DNA of 64,000 bases, taken from contig JAATEV010000109.1 of assembly GCA_015655585.1 (NCBI GenBank), forward strand, positions 28,402 through 92,401, written 5' to 3'. Numbering within the stretch: position 1 is the stretch's first letter; every line of letters starts with the position of its first letter. The translations under genes were made by a program, and so were the position numbers. Below are positions 43,904 through 52,238 of this stretch, piece by piece. Source of the DNA: Terriglobales bacterium. GTDB taxonomy: Bacteria > Acidobacteriota > Terriglobia > Terriglobales > Acidobacteriaceae. The notes beneath the pieces are model-generated. The model saw nothing but the letters and a program-made list of their open reading frames with translations, had not been told where the DNA came from and searched no databases.

Positions 43904-45028
43904 ATGGCTAACTTGACCAGCGATGAGCTGTCCTCCCTGCTTGCGGAGTTGTATGCCGCGCCGCTGCAGCCGGAGAAGTGGCATCCGTTCTTTACGCGGC
44001 TCTGCGAGCTGACGGAGTGCAAGCTGGGAGTGTTTCTCTCGGCGGACCGGAATGGGGAGAACCGGGTTCTGGCCGGGGGTGGGGTGGAGTTCGAGCCGCA
44101 GCCGCTGGTGCTGTACAACTCGCACTATGGCGCGATGGACCCGTTTGCAGCGCCGGCGATTCAGCGGGGCGTGACAGGTCTGGTTTCGGGGGATGAGCTG
44201 GTGGCCCGCGAGGAGCTGGTGGCGGGGGAGTTCTATAACGACCTGCTGCGACCGCATGACCTGGAGCATTTGACGGTGATGCCTTGCCTGATCGGCGGCG
44301 CGCAGATCGACGTTGTCAGCTTCTGGAGGGGGAAGCGGCAGGGCCCGGTGGGGGAGGGTTCGCTGGAGGTGATGCGGCTGATGATGCCGCATATGCGGAG
44401 CGCGCTACAGATCTACCATGCGCTGGATGCGTTGAAGGAGCGGAGCGAGCTGCTGGAGGCGATGCTGTCGCGGCTGTCGGCGGCGGCGTTTATGCTGGAC
44501 CGGCGCGGGCTGGTGATCTCGATGAACCCGGCGGGTGAGCAGATGGTGCGGAGCGGGGACTGCATGGCGGTGATCCAGAGGCGGCTGCGGATGCTGGATC
44601 CGGCGAGGAGCGTGCAGTGGGAGGGGATTCTGATGCAGGCGCTGGGCGCAGGTGGATATGAGTGCGCGCCGGGCGGGATGACGGTGTTGCGCGGGTCGGC
44701 GAGGGGGACTTTGCAGTTGCTGGCGCTGCCGTTTCTGCCGGAGGGGTCGGCGAAGGGAAGCGCGGCGCGGGTGCTGGTGTTTGTGCATGATCCGGCGGCG
44801 CTGCCGAGGCCGAGGGCGGAGCTGATGCGGGCTATCTATGGGTTGACGCCAACGGAAGGGAAGCTGGCCGACCTGATGCTGGAAGGGCACGAGATCGGGC
44901 AGATTGCAGACCGGATGCGGGTCACGCTGGGTACGGCGCGGTTCCATCTGAAGCGGGTGATGGCGAAGACGGGGGCGCGGAGGCAGGTGGAGCTGATGCG
45001 GTTGATGCTTTTGTTGCCGGGATACTAA
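43904..45028 (+). CDS. LuxR-type helix-turn-helix regulator
   Basis: A 374-residue regulator. The C-terminal region (about 308-370) is a LuxR/FixJ DNA-binding domain: LTPTEGKLADLMLEGHEIGQIADRMRVT then GTARFHLKRVMAKTGARRQVEL. The N-terminal two thirds have a GAF-like portion (about 10-165) and a PAS-like portion (about 180-290, AAAFMLDRRGLVISMNPAGEQMV). There is no receiver domain, so it senses a ligand directly rather than being phosphorylated. It follows tgt by 76 bases on the same strand but shares no obvious role with it. Targets are unknown. Confidence 0.82.
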   Translation: MANLTSDELSSLLAELYAAPLQPEKWHPFFTRLCELTECKLGVFLSADRNGENRVLAGGGVEFEPQPLVLYNSHYGAMDPFAAPAIQRGVTGLVSGDELVAREELVAGEFYNDLLRPHDLEHLTVMPCLIGGAQIDVVSFWRGKRQGPVGEGSLEVMRLMMPHMRSALQIYHALDALKERSELLEAMLSRLSAAAFMLDRRGLVISMNPAGEQMVRSGDCMAVIQRRLRMLDPARSVQWEGILMQALGAGGYECAPGGMTVLRGSARGTLQLLALPFLPEGSAKGSAARVLVFVHDPAALPRPRAELMRAIYGLTPTEGKLADLMLEGHEIGQIADRMRVTLGTARFHLKRVMAKTGARRQVELMRLMLLLPGY

Positions 45029-45038
45029 GGGAAAGTGT

Positions 45039-45195
45039 CCTGCCGGACGGGCCCACTACGCGTGGGGCGGGCGTTTCACGCCTTTTTGTCGCTTCGCTTG
45101 GGCCTCCCGTTGGTCGGCTGGAGAATTCTTCCGCCGACCAACGGGAGGAGTGCGCGAAGCTCCATACAGCACGAAGTGCCGCCTGTCGGGCGTTA
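45039..45195. repeat. Long stem-loop repeat, copy 2
   Basis: CTCCCGTTGGTCGGC (45105-45119) pairs exactly with GCCGACCAACGGGAG (45133-45147) around a loop with GAATTC; further out GCTTCGC and GCGAAGC also pair. The order of blocks matches 26406-26545. It fills the gap between two convergent genes, so it may act as a terminator. Confidence 0.75.
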
Positions 45196-45211
45196 GGACG
45201 CTTTTATGTTT

Positions 45212-45712
45212 TTAAGGCAGACGGAGGGAGTTGTGGTCTTTCTGGAGTTCTGTGCAGAGGGCTTCTACTACCAGGTTGTGGTCTTCGCGCTGGGGCAGGC
45301 CGGAGACGGTGATGCTGCCTATGATTCCGGCGGTGAGGACGTGAATGGGGAAGCAGCCGCCGTGGGTGGCGTAGTCGGCTTCGGGAAGGTTGTAGCGGTC
45401 GGTGAAGGTGCGGTTGTCGCGCTGGAGCTCCAGGCCGAGGGCGTAGGAGCTGCGATGGAAGCGGGCTACGGCGTTGATCTCGCGCTCGACCCAGCGGGCG
45501 TTGTCAGGGGTGGTTCCGGCGAGGGCGGTGTAGAAGAGCGGCTGGTGGGGATGGCCGAAACGGCGGATGTCTACGACGATGGACTGGTTGCGGCTTAGGG
45601 CGAGGCTGCGGATGGAGGTTCCGAGACGCCAGGCGGTGTCGTGGTCGAAGTGAGGGAGGCGGAGCTCGGTCTCCTGACGGGCGATGATGGCCAGATCTTC
45701 CTGGATGGGCAT
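45212..45712 (-). CDS. UPF0303/heme-degrading domain protein
   Basis: The 166-residue protein from ATG 45712 matches the UPF0303 family, which has the fold of HbpS and GlcG. Landmarks are DTAWRLGTSIRSLALSRNQSIVVDI, PLFYTALAGTTPDNARWVERE, RFHRSSYALGL, YATHGGCFPIHV and GIIGSITVSGLPQREDHNLVVEAL. HbpS-like proteins bind or degrade heme or take part in redox sensing; the actual role here is not known. The open frame continues 98 codons further upstream through a repeat element and that part is not real protein. Confidence 0.82.
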   Translation of the reverse strand: MPIQEDLAIIARQETELRLPHFDHDTAWRLGTSIRSLALSRNQSIVVDIRRFGHPHQPLFYTALAGTTPDNARWVEREINAVARFHRSSYALGLELQRDNRTFTDRYNLPEADYATHGGCFPIHVLTAGIIGSITVSGLPQREDHNLVVEALCTELQKDHNSLRLP

Positions 45713-45851
45713 GGGGCTCCTTGGTGGTTCTCTGGAAGGGTATTGTATTTGGGGTGGGTTGGGGGAGGAGCTTTTGGTTGTCAGTTTCGGTGGGTTTTGT
45801 GAGGGGCTTCTATATATAGGAGAGATTGCGGGGTTGGGTGGAGGGCCAGGT

Positions 45852-46007
45852 AGTGTCTGACGAATCGAATTTGCTTTGTTTGTTGAATCTGGGGAAGAGG
45901 CAAGAAGGCATACCCCAGGGGCTGAAGCCCATTTTTGTACTGACGGGAGAGGCCCAAGGCTGAAGCCTTGGGGTACCCAGAAGCAAAAGCTGGATTCGTC
46001 AGACACT
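45852..46007. mobile_element. MITE-like element with 15-bp terminal inverted repeats
   Basis: The ends are AGTGTCTGACGAATC (45852-45866) and its exact complement GATTCGTCAGACACT (45993-46007); two further G:C pairs lie outside one mismatch. The 156-bp interior contains GGGGCTGAAGCCC and CCCAAGGCTGAAGCCTTGGG hairpins and GGGTACCCAGAAGCAAAAGC, but no gene. A diverged copy in opposite orientation lies at 6206-6347. No target-site duplication is certain. From 46008 to yajC I see nothing else but the ribosome site. Confidence 0.72.
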
Positions 46008-46172
46008 GCCTCGTCCTTGACATGGCCGGGCGGTTACGCGATGCTTAGGGGCTAGGCACCCTTTTACGGCTAATGGCGAATTGCGCCTGTTTTCCTATGC
46101 GCGGACGCCTTCGTACATGGATCGCTGGACGCGTCCGTTTTCTGGACAAAGTAGACGGGATTGGAGTTTTTG

Positions 46173-46493
46173 ATGCTGGCGATGTGGTTGCAAAGTCCGG
46201 TGGGTAGTTCTGTGCTGGGAAATCTGGGCGGTCTGGCGTTGCCGGTGCTGTTCTTCGTGGTTCTTTATTTTTTGATGATTGTTCCGAACCAGAAGAAGCA
46301 GAAGAAATGGCAGGAGATGCTGGCGCAGTTGAAGTCCGGCGACAAGGTGACGACCAACGGCGGGATTCGCGGTACGGTGTTGAGCGTGAAGGACGATGTG
46401 GTGATCCTGAGGGTGCAGCCGGATGGCGTGAAGCTGGAGTTCGTGAAGAGCGCGATTGCTACGGTCTCGACGGACGAGCAGGCTGCCGCTTAG
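46173..46493 (+). CDS. yajC: Preprotein translocase subunit YajC
   Basis: YajC is the small subunit of the SecDF-YajC complex that assists the SecYEG channel. The 106-residue protein has one membrane helix (about 20-42, LALPVLFFVVLYFLMIVPNQ) directly followed by KKQKKWQEMLAQLKSGDKV and TNGGIRGTVLSVKDD, the family signature. ATG 46173 has GGAG six bases upstream, better than the TTG at 46161. secD and secF follow in the usual order, so the three form the standard operon. Confidence 0.94.
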   Translation: MLAMWLQSPVGSSVLGNLGGLALPVLFFVVLYFLMIVPNQKKQKKWQEMLAQLKSGDKVTTNGGIRGTVLSVKDDVVILRVQPDGVKLEFVKSAIATVSTDEQAAA

Positions 46494-46622
46494 GTTTTCA
46501 GGGTTTTCGCGTTGTGGATGTGCGTTTTAGCTGGAACCGCTCTGTGCGGGTAGATGGGAAGAGACAGCGGAGCCGGGGCGTTGCCTCGGGCTGCATGTTC
46601 AAGAGAGATCGTTAGAGAGATC

Positions 46623-48230
46623 ATGGGCAAGAAGCTGGCCGGTAGAACGGCATTCATCGTAGCGGTATTGGTAATCTTCACCTTTGGCATCGTGGGCATA
46701 CCGCGTGGCGGGTTGGTGGAGTCGATCAAGCGACACATCAACCTCGGGCTGGACCTGAAGGGCGGTATGCACCTGGTGCTGGAGGTGCATGTGGCCGAGG
46801 TGCTGGGCTCGACTACGGACCGGGACGTTGCGCGGCTGCAGGAGGACCTGGCGAAGGCCGGGGTTCTGGGCACCACCGTCGGCAAGACCGATCCGGCGAA
46901 CCCGCTGGCGATTGTGATCTCGGGCATTGCTCCGGCGAAGCTGGGGGATGCGCGCGGGGTGGTCCAGGGCAACGACTACTCGACGTATGACGTTGCGAGC
47001 ACGGGTACGGGCGGCTTTACGCTGACGATGAAGCCCGGAGCGGTGCGGGATCTAGAGGCGCGCACGCTGGAGACCTCGATCGAGACGATCCGCGAGCGCG
47101 TGGACAAGCTGGGCGTGGCTGAGCCGGTGATCCAGAAGTATGGGCTGGGCGATAACCAGATTCTGGTGGAGCTGCCGGGCGTGGAGAACCTCGACCGGGT
47201 CGAGGAGATCATCCAGTCGACGGCGAAGCTGGCGATCCATGCGGTCGTTGGCGGACCGTTCGCTAGTGAGCAGGAGGCGATGCAGGGGAATGGCGGAGTA
47301 ATTCCGCCGGACGCGATGATGGTGCATGGCTCGGCGCAGGCGGGCGCACCGGACCAGATCTGGCTGTTGAAGCGGGCGAGCGAGGTGGAAGGAACAGACT
47401 TCCGCGATGCGCAGCCTTCGACGGACCAGAATGGGCGGCCGAACATTCACTTTACCCTGACGACCGAGGCGGGAGACCGCTTCTACAAGTACACCGGGGC
47501 GCATTCGAGCACGAGCAGCTCGCCGGGGTCGATGGCGATTGTGCTGGACAACAAGGTGCGCGAGGTGGCGACGATCAACTCCGCGATCCGCGATAACGGC
47601 GAGATCGAGGGCGGGTTTACGCCGGAGCAGGCGAAGGACCTGTCGCTGATGCTGCGGACGGGTGCCCTGCCGGCGCGGATCTCATACCTGGAGACGCGGT
47701 CGGTGGGTGCGAGCCTGGGTACGGCTTCGATCCGTCAGGGAATTATGGCGGCGGTTGCGGGCTTGATCGCCGTGATGATCTTCATGCTGGTGTACTACAA
47801 GGGCGCTGGCATCAATGCGAACCTGGCGCTGATCCTGAACCTGCTGGTGCTGCTTGGGTTCATGGGGTATTCGGGCTCGACGCTGACGCTGCCGGGTATC
47901 GCCGGTGTGATTCTGACGATCGGTATGGGCGTGGACTCGAACGTGCTGATCTTCGAGCGTATTCGCGAAGAGCTGCGGGCGGGCAAGACAGCCGCGATGG
48001 CAGTGCAGGAAGGATTCAAACATGCGTGGACGACGATCATCGACACGCACGTGACGACGATTGTATCGGCGGCGATTCTGTTCCTGTTCGGCAGCGGGCC
48101 GGTGAAGGGATTCGCGGTAACGCTGATTATCGGCTTGCTGGCGAACCTGTTCACTGCCGTGCTGGTGTCGCGTGTGATCTTCGACGCGATTCTGGAGAAG
48201 AAGGAACGCGGCGCGGCGCTGTCGATTTAG
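46623..48230 (+). CDS. secD: Protein translocase subunit SecD
   Basis: SecD, with SecF, uses the proton gradient to pull proteins through the Sec channel. From ATG 46623 the protein has 535 residues: first helix (about 8-28), the LGLDLKGGMHLVLEV motif of the first periplasmic strand, the P1 head (about 60-340, with IRERVDKLGVAEPVIQKYG and LVELPGV), and five C-terminal helices (about 350-525) with IAGVILTIGMGVDSNVLIFERIREEL, including the functional Asp. An AGAGAG stretch lies just before the ATG. It lies 129 bases after yajC and 47 before secF. Confidence 0.95.
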   Translation: MGKKLAGRTAFIVAVLVIFTFGIVGIPRGGLVESIKRHINLGLDLKGGMHLVLEVHVAEVLGSTTDRDVARLQEDLAKAGVLGTTVGKTDPANPLAIVISGIAPAKLGDARGVVQGNDYSTYDVASTGTGGFTLTMKPGAVRDLEARTLETSIETIRERVDKLGVAEPVIQKYGLGDNQILVELPGVENLDRVEEIIQSTAKLAIHAVVGGPFASEQEAMQGNGGVIPPDAMMVHGSAQAGAPDQIWLLKRASEVEGTDFRDAQPSTDQNGRPNIHFTLTTEAGDRFYKYTGAHSSTSSSPGSMAIVLDNKVREVATINSAIRDNGEIEGGFTPEQAKDLSLMLRTGALPARISYLETRSVGASLGTASIRQGIMAAVAGLIAVMIFMLVYYKGAGINANLALILNLLVLLGFMGYSGSTLTLPGIAGVILTIGMGVDSNVLIFERIREELRAGKTAAMAVQEGFKHAWTTIIDTHVTTIVSAAILFLFGSGPVKGFAVTLIIGLLANLFTAVLVSRVIFDAILEKKERGAALSI

Positions 48231-48277
48231 AGATTTTGAAAGATTGCGAGCCGTGCGCTCGCCGAGGATTTTGAGAC

Positions 48278-49240
48278 GTGGAACTGTTTCGTACAACGAA
48301 TATCGACTGGCTCGGGAAGAAGTGGTACTTTCTCGGGTTCTCGCTGATCTTTTCCGTGGCTGGCCTGTTGAGCATCCTCTTCTGGCACCATATTCCGCTA
48401 GGCGTGGACTTCAAGGGCGGAACGCAGGTGCGGGTCTCCTTCACTCAGCCGCCGAATGAAGATCACATCCGGCAGGCCATGGATCGTGCAGGGGTGCATG
48501 GGGCTGTGATCCAGCGGGTCAGCGATCCGAGCGGAAACGCGGCGAACAAGGTGATTATTGCGTTGCCGCTGTCGTCGGCGATGGACACGGCGCATGACCA
48601 GGGGCGGCAGATCGTGGAAAGTGCGTTGCAGGCGAACTATCACGACTCGGTGCCTACGGTGGAGCAGGTGGATATCGTGGGGCCGACGGCGGGTAAAGCA
48701 TTGCAGAGCCAGGCCTTGTGGGCGACGCTGTACTCGCTGCTGGGGATGCTGGTGTACCTGTGGTTCCGGTTCGAGCTGATCTACGGCGTGGCGGCGGTGG
48801 TGGCGGTGTTCCATGACACGCTGATTACGGTCGGGGCGTTCAGCCTTACGAATAAAGAACTTACGCTGACGGTGCTGGCGGCGCTGCTGACGCTGATCGG
48901 CTACTCGATGAACGATACGATCGTGGTCTTCGATCGTATCCGGGAGAACCTGGCGACTTCGCGGCGGGATTCGCTGCATGATGTGGTGAACCGGAGCATC
49001 AACCAGACGCTGAGCAGAACGGTAATCTCGTCGGGACTGACGTTCCTGACGGTGATGTCGCTGTTTCTGTTTGGCGGCGAGGTGCTGAATGGGTTCTCGT
49101 TCGCGTTGGTGATCGGAATCCTGATCGGAACGTACTCGTCGATTGCGGTGGCGGCCCCGATGCTGGTGGCGTACCAGGACTGGCGGGCGAAGCAGGGCAA
49201 GGCTGCGGTGCTGCCTGCGGGGAAGCGTTCCAAGGCCTGA
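48278..49240 (+). CDS. secF: Protein translocase subunit SecF
   Basis: The partner of SecD, 320 residues from GTG 48278. It shows IPLGVDFKGGTQVRVSF (the first periplasmic strand), and helices with FELIYGVAAVVAVFHDTLITVGAFSL and LTLIGYSMNDTIVVFDRIRENL, all diagnostic. Six helices are predicted. The basic tail ends AGKRSKA. The three-gene string yajC-secD-secF is complete, and a 106-bp gap with AT-rich sequence separates it from the TonB system, which probably has its own promoter. Confidence 0.95.
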   Translation: MELFRTTNIDWLGKKWYFLGFSLIFSVAGLLSILFWHHIPLGVDFKGGTQVRVSFTQPPNEDHIRQAMDRAGVHGAVIQRVSDPSGNAANKVIIALPLSSAMDTAHDQGRQIVESALQANYHDSVPTVEQVDIVGPTAGKALQSQALWATLYSLLGMLVYLWFRFELIYGVAAVVAVFHDTLITVGAFSLTNKELTLTVLAALLTLIGYSMNDTIVVFDRIRENLATSRRDSLHDVVNRSINQTLSRTVISSGLTFLTVMSLFLFGGEVLNGFSFALVIGILIGTYSSIAVAAPMLVAYQDWRAKQGKAAVLPAGKRSKA

Positions 49241-49346
49241 AAAATAATTTTCAGATAACGGGTCAAATTGGGAAAATTCGGGAACAATTTGAAATACCCC
49301 GGTGTCTAAGCATAAATAGCTCTTCTTCACCTCAAAGAGGCTGCAT

Positions 49347-50084
49347 ATGTTTGAATCATCAATGATGGAATCCGGCGGTCAGATCAAGACCAAGTCCAAG
49401 TACTGGATGATCGGCACGTTTGTCTTCAACGCTGCGATCGTGGCCACTATGATCCTTATTCCGCTGCTGTATCCGGAGGCATTGCCGAAGACGGCGATGA
49501 CCGCGATGCTGACAGCGCCGCCCCCGCCTCCTCCGCCCCCTCCGCCTCCTCCGCCGCAGCAGATTGTGAAGCCGATCAAGGTGGTTTCGGAGATCGATCA
49601 GGGTCTGCACGCGCCGACGAAGATTCCTAAAGACATCAAGATGCTGAAGGAAGATGCTGCACCTCCGCCGCAGGTTGCCGGTGGTGTTGCCGGTATGAGC
49701 GGCATGGGCGCTTCGGGCGCCGGTGTAGCCGGTGGCGTGATGGGGGGCTTCGGCAGCGCTCCCGCTCCGGTGGTCAAGGTTGCTGCTCCGCCGAAACCGC
49801 AGCGCGTGTCCCAGGGCGTTATCGATGGCTTGAAGATTTCCGGAGCTCAGCCGACCTATCCTGCGATTGCCCGCGCGGCCCACGTCTCCGGCTCGGTTGT
49901 TCTGGAAGCGAGGATCTCGAAGCAGGGAACGATCGAAGACCTCAAGGTGGTCAGCGGTCCCCCGATGCTGACAGGTGCGGCGGTGGAAGCCGTCAAGACC
50001 TGGCGGTATAAACCCTATCTGTTGAGCGGCGACCCTACCGAAGTGGAGACGAGGATCATCGTCAACTTCACGTTCGGCAGCTAG
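49347..50084 (+). CDS. tonB: TonB-type energy transducer
   Basis: A 245-residue protein with a cytoplasmic start, one membrane helix (about 24-44), and a run of 11 or more prolines (about 58-71) that spans the periplasm. A Gly-rich linker (about 105-135) leads to a C-terminal TonB domain (about 165-245): GAQPTYPAIARAAHVSGSVVLEARIS, VVSGPPMLTGAAVEAVKTWRYKPY, and IIVNFTF. It carries proton-motive energy from ExbB-ExbD to outer-membrane receptors. exbB and two exbD genes follow directly. The receptors, often oligosaccharide or siderophore transporters, are not in the window. Confidence 0.92.
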   Translation: MFESSMMESGGQIKTKSKYWMIGTFVFNAAIVATMILIPLLYPEALPKTAMTAMLTAPPPPPPPPPPPPPQQIVKPIKVVSEIDQGLHAPTKIPKDIKMLKEDAAPPPQVAGGVAGMSGMGASGAGVAGGVMGGFGSAPAPVVKVAAPPKPQRVSQGVIDGLKISGAQPTYPAIARAAHVSGSVVLEARISKQGTIEDLKVVSGPPMLTGAAVEAVKTWRYKPYLLSGDPTEVETRIIVNFTFGS

Positions 50085-50117
50085 ACGCAGGTTTCTCTCA
50101 AATGGCGTTTCCGTAAT

Positions 50118-50143
50118 CGCCTCAAGAGGCATCTCTTGAGGCG
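50118..50143 (+). promoter_or_regulatory. Stem-loop between tonB and exbB
   Basis: CGCCTCAAGA (50118-50127) pairs exactly with TCTTGAGGCG (50134-50143) around a six-base loop. It is not followed by a T run, so it is more likely a processing or partial attenuation site that sets the tonB:exbB ratio than a full terminator. Confidence 0.5.
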
Positions 50144-50196
50144 GTCTATGGGGCAAGTTTTACAAAGTTAGAGTTCTACCAGGAGGAAATATCCAA

Positions 50197-50937
50197 GTGA
50201 TTCTCGCTCATCTCGCAAACTTCGCACACGCACCTGCATCCCTCGCGATCTACTTTCAGGAAGCCCAGGTCAACTTCAGCATCCTCGGTCTCTGGAGCAA
50301 CATGGGACCGCTGGCCAAGTGCGTCGTCATTCTTCTTTTCATCATGTCGATCTGGTCGCTTGCTGTGATCATCGACCGCGCTCTTTACTTCTCGGCTGCT
50401 CGTAAGCAGTCCCGTGAATTTGCCCCCAAGGTTGCCGGTGCGTTGAAGGACGGCCGTCTGGATGAGGCGATCAAGGTTGCGGATCGTAGCAAGAAGTCGC
50501 ACCTCGCTGAGGTCGTCACCTCCGGTCTGCAGGAGTTCCGCAGCTACGGTTCGGGCGGCAGCATCACCGAGGAGCAGATCGAGAGCTCGAAGCGCGCACT
50601 GGAGCGCTCGGAGGCCATCGTTCACGCGAAGCTGAAGCGCGGTCTCGGCGGCCTGGCCACCATCGGTTCGACGGCTCCGTTCATCGGACTGTTCGGAACG
50701 GTCGTCGGTATCTTGAACGCCTTCCAGCAGATCGCTACGCAGAAGACCTCCGGTATCGGTGCGGTCGCCGGCGGTATCTCTGAGGCTCTGGTTACGACGG
50801 CGTTCGGTCTGCTCGTCGCCATCCCGGCCGTTATGACGTTCAACTACTTCACCGGCAAGGTCGAAGCGTTCGACGTCGAGATGGACAACAGCTCGAGCGA
50901 GCTGGTGGACTACTTCATCAAGCAGAGCCACCGCTAA
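50197..50937 (+). CDS. exbB: ExbB/MotA/TolQ family proton channel protein
   Basis: The 246-residue protein starts at GTG 50197, with AGGAGG ten bases upstream. It has three helices: about 35-58 (CVVILLFIMSIWSLAVIIDRAL), about 150-180 (LATIGSTAPFIGLFGTVVGILNAF, the conserved MotA/TolQ motif with the pore Thr) and about 195-220 (ALVTTAFGLLVAIPAVMTFNYF). It forms the pentameric proton channel around ExbD. Codon use is more balanced than in the genes left of 49 kb. Confidence 0.93.
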   Translation: MILAHLANFAHAPASLAIYFQEAQVNFSILGLWSNMGPLAKCVVILLFIMSIWSLAVIIDRALYFSAARKQSREFAPKVAGALKDGRLDEAIKVADRSKKSHLAEVVTSGLQEFRSYGSGGSITEEQIESSKRALERSEAIVHAKLKRGLGGLATIGSTAPFIGLFGTVVGILNAFQQIATQKTSGIGAVAGGISEALVTTAFGLLVAIPAVMTFNYFTGKVEAFDVEMDNSSSELVDYFIKQSHR

Positions 50938-51088
50938 GACTCCGGTCCTATAGCGCAACATAAAGCAGCATCCCCTGCGAGAATCACGAACTCTGGCCGG
51001 CAGCTCCGGGCATCTACTGCGAATGATGCCCGGAGTCCGACGAGGCTCTCACAGGGACATGAAACCCAGCGATTGGACGGAGTTATCT

Positions 51089-51514
51089 ATGGCAATGGCT
51101 ACTCGGAATGAAGGCGGGAAGGTAAATTCCAACATCAATGTGACTCCGATGGTGGACGTCATGCTGGTGCTGCTGATTATCTTCATGGTCATCACTCCCA
51201 TGTTGGGCAACAAGGTCAACGTCGATCTGCCGAAGGCCGATGCCGCGGTAGTGATGGAAGACGCTAACAAAGAAGACGCCGTGGTTGTGGCGGTTACGCG
51301 CGACGGAAGAACCTTTCTGGGCGGCGATCAGGTAACGGTCGATGACCTGGGACCGAAGATCGTCTCGCTGTTGGAGAACAAGACCAACAAAGAGGTCTTC
51401 ATGCGTGCGGACGTGCGGGCGAACTATGGCAAGGTGATGGATGCGGTGGATGGCATCCGTGCTGCCGGCGTCAGCCAGCTTGGCCTCCTTACGGAGAAGA
51501 ACGAAGATAAGTAG
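51089..51514 (+). CDS. exbD: ExbD/TolR family biopolymer transport protein
   Basis: The protein has 141 residues from ATG 51089 (GGAG six bases upstream). After a short cytoplasmic start NINVTPMVDVMLVLLIIFMVITPM forms the single helix with the essential Asp, and a periplasmic TolR/ExbD domain follows (about 45-135, VFMRADVRANYGKVMDAVDGIRAAG). It is the proton-coupled rotor of the TonB system. A second exbD follows 68 bases downstream; such pairs in TonB loci are thought to form mixed dimers. Confidence 0.92.
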   Translation: MAMATRNEGGKVNSNINVTPMVDVMLVLLIIFMVITPMLGNKVNVDLPKADAAVVMEDANKEDAVVVAVTRDGRTFLGGDQVTVDDLGPKIVSLLENKTNKEVFMRADVRANYGKVMDAVDGIRAAGVSQLGLLTEKNEDK

Positions 51515-51582
51515 TACAGGGAATTTCGGGACACTGCCTTACCTGCCAGACAGGAAGCGGTGAGTCTAAAGGAGAATTTGCT

Positions 51583-52017
51583 ATGGGAATGGGCGGAGGA
51601 AGTACAGGCGGAGCGGTCTCAGAGATCAACGTTACCCCGCTGATTGACGTGCTCTTGGTGCTGCTGATCATCTTCATGGTCATCGTGCCGGTGACGCCGA
51701 AAGGTCTGGATACGCTGATTCCTCAGCCGCCCAAGAACAAGACGAACGACACACCCAACGACCGCACGATTGTGGTCCAGGTGCAGTCGAACGGCGCTGC
51801 GGCTCCCGCGTACAAGATCAACGAGAGCTCCTTCAACAAGTCGGAGATCGAGTCGAAGCTGGCGGAGATCTTTGCGACTCGCCAGGAGAAGGTCATGTTC
51901 GTGAAGGGCGATAAGGATCTTGACTTCAGCAAGATCGCCGAGATTATCGACTATGGCCATCAGGCCGGGGTCGACAATATCGGTTTGATTACGCCCCGTG
52001 TCGAAGCGGGACAGTAG
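51583..52017 (+). CDS. exbD: ExbD/TolR family biopolymer transport protein, second copy
   Basis: The second ExbD has 144 residues from ATG 51583 with AAAGGAG upstream. It has a Gly-rich start (MGMGGGSTGGAVSEINVTP), the helix LIDVLLVLLIIFMVIVPVTP with the conserved Asp, and a periplasmic domain ending with KVMFVKGDKDLDFSKIAEIIDYGHQAGVDNIGL. It differs enough from the first copy to suggest a distinct partner in a heterodimer. It closes the tonB-exbB-exbD-exbD string; the 221 bases that follow hold no convincing gene. Confidence 0.92.
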   Translation: MGMGGGSTGGAVSEINVTPLIDVLLVLLIIFMVIVPVTPKGLDTLIPQPPKNKTNDTPNDRTIVVQVQSNGAAAPAYKINESSFNKSEIESKLAEIFATRQEKVMFVKGDKDLDFSKIAEIIDYGHQAGVDNIGLITPRVEAGQ

Positions 52018-52238
52018 AGAATTTGCAGAATCCTGTGGCGGTGCGGCTTGTCCAGCGCACTGCCTTCTGCTTTAAGCAGATTGCTTTCTTCAACTTTTCA
52101 TCAAGTGAAAGAGTTTTCAGGAAGCTAAACAGGGGATGAATCTTCTATTGTCTTCTTATCAGGAGATGAATTGCAGGCGCTTCCCGAAGCTTGAGTTGTT
52201 GCAGGCGTGGGTTCGCATTAAGTAGTAGGCCGTATACC

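Noticed and set aside
45713..46006. 98-codon N-terminal extension of the UPF0303 gene
   Set aside because: It runs through the MITE-like element; ATG 45712 gives the normal family length.
49520..49560. CCG/CCT repeat tract in tonB as a microsatellite
   Set aside because: It encodes the proline-rich spacer expected in TonB and is made of mixed codons.
52136..52225. 29-codon frame before the LolC-like permease
   Set aside because: No conserved feature, weak ribosome site; left as gap.
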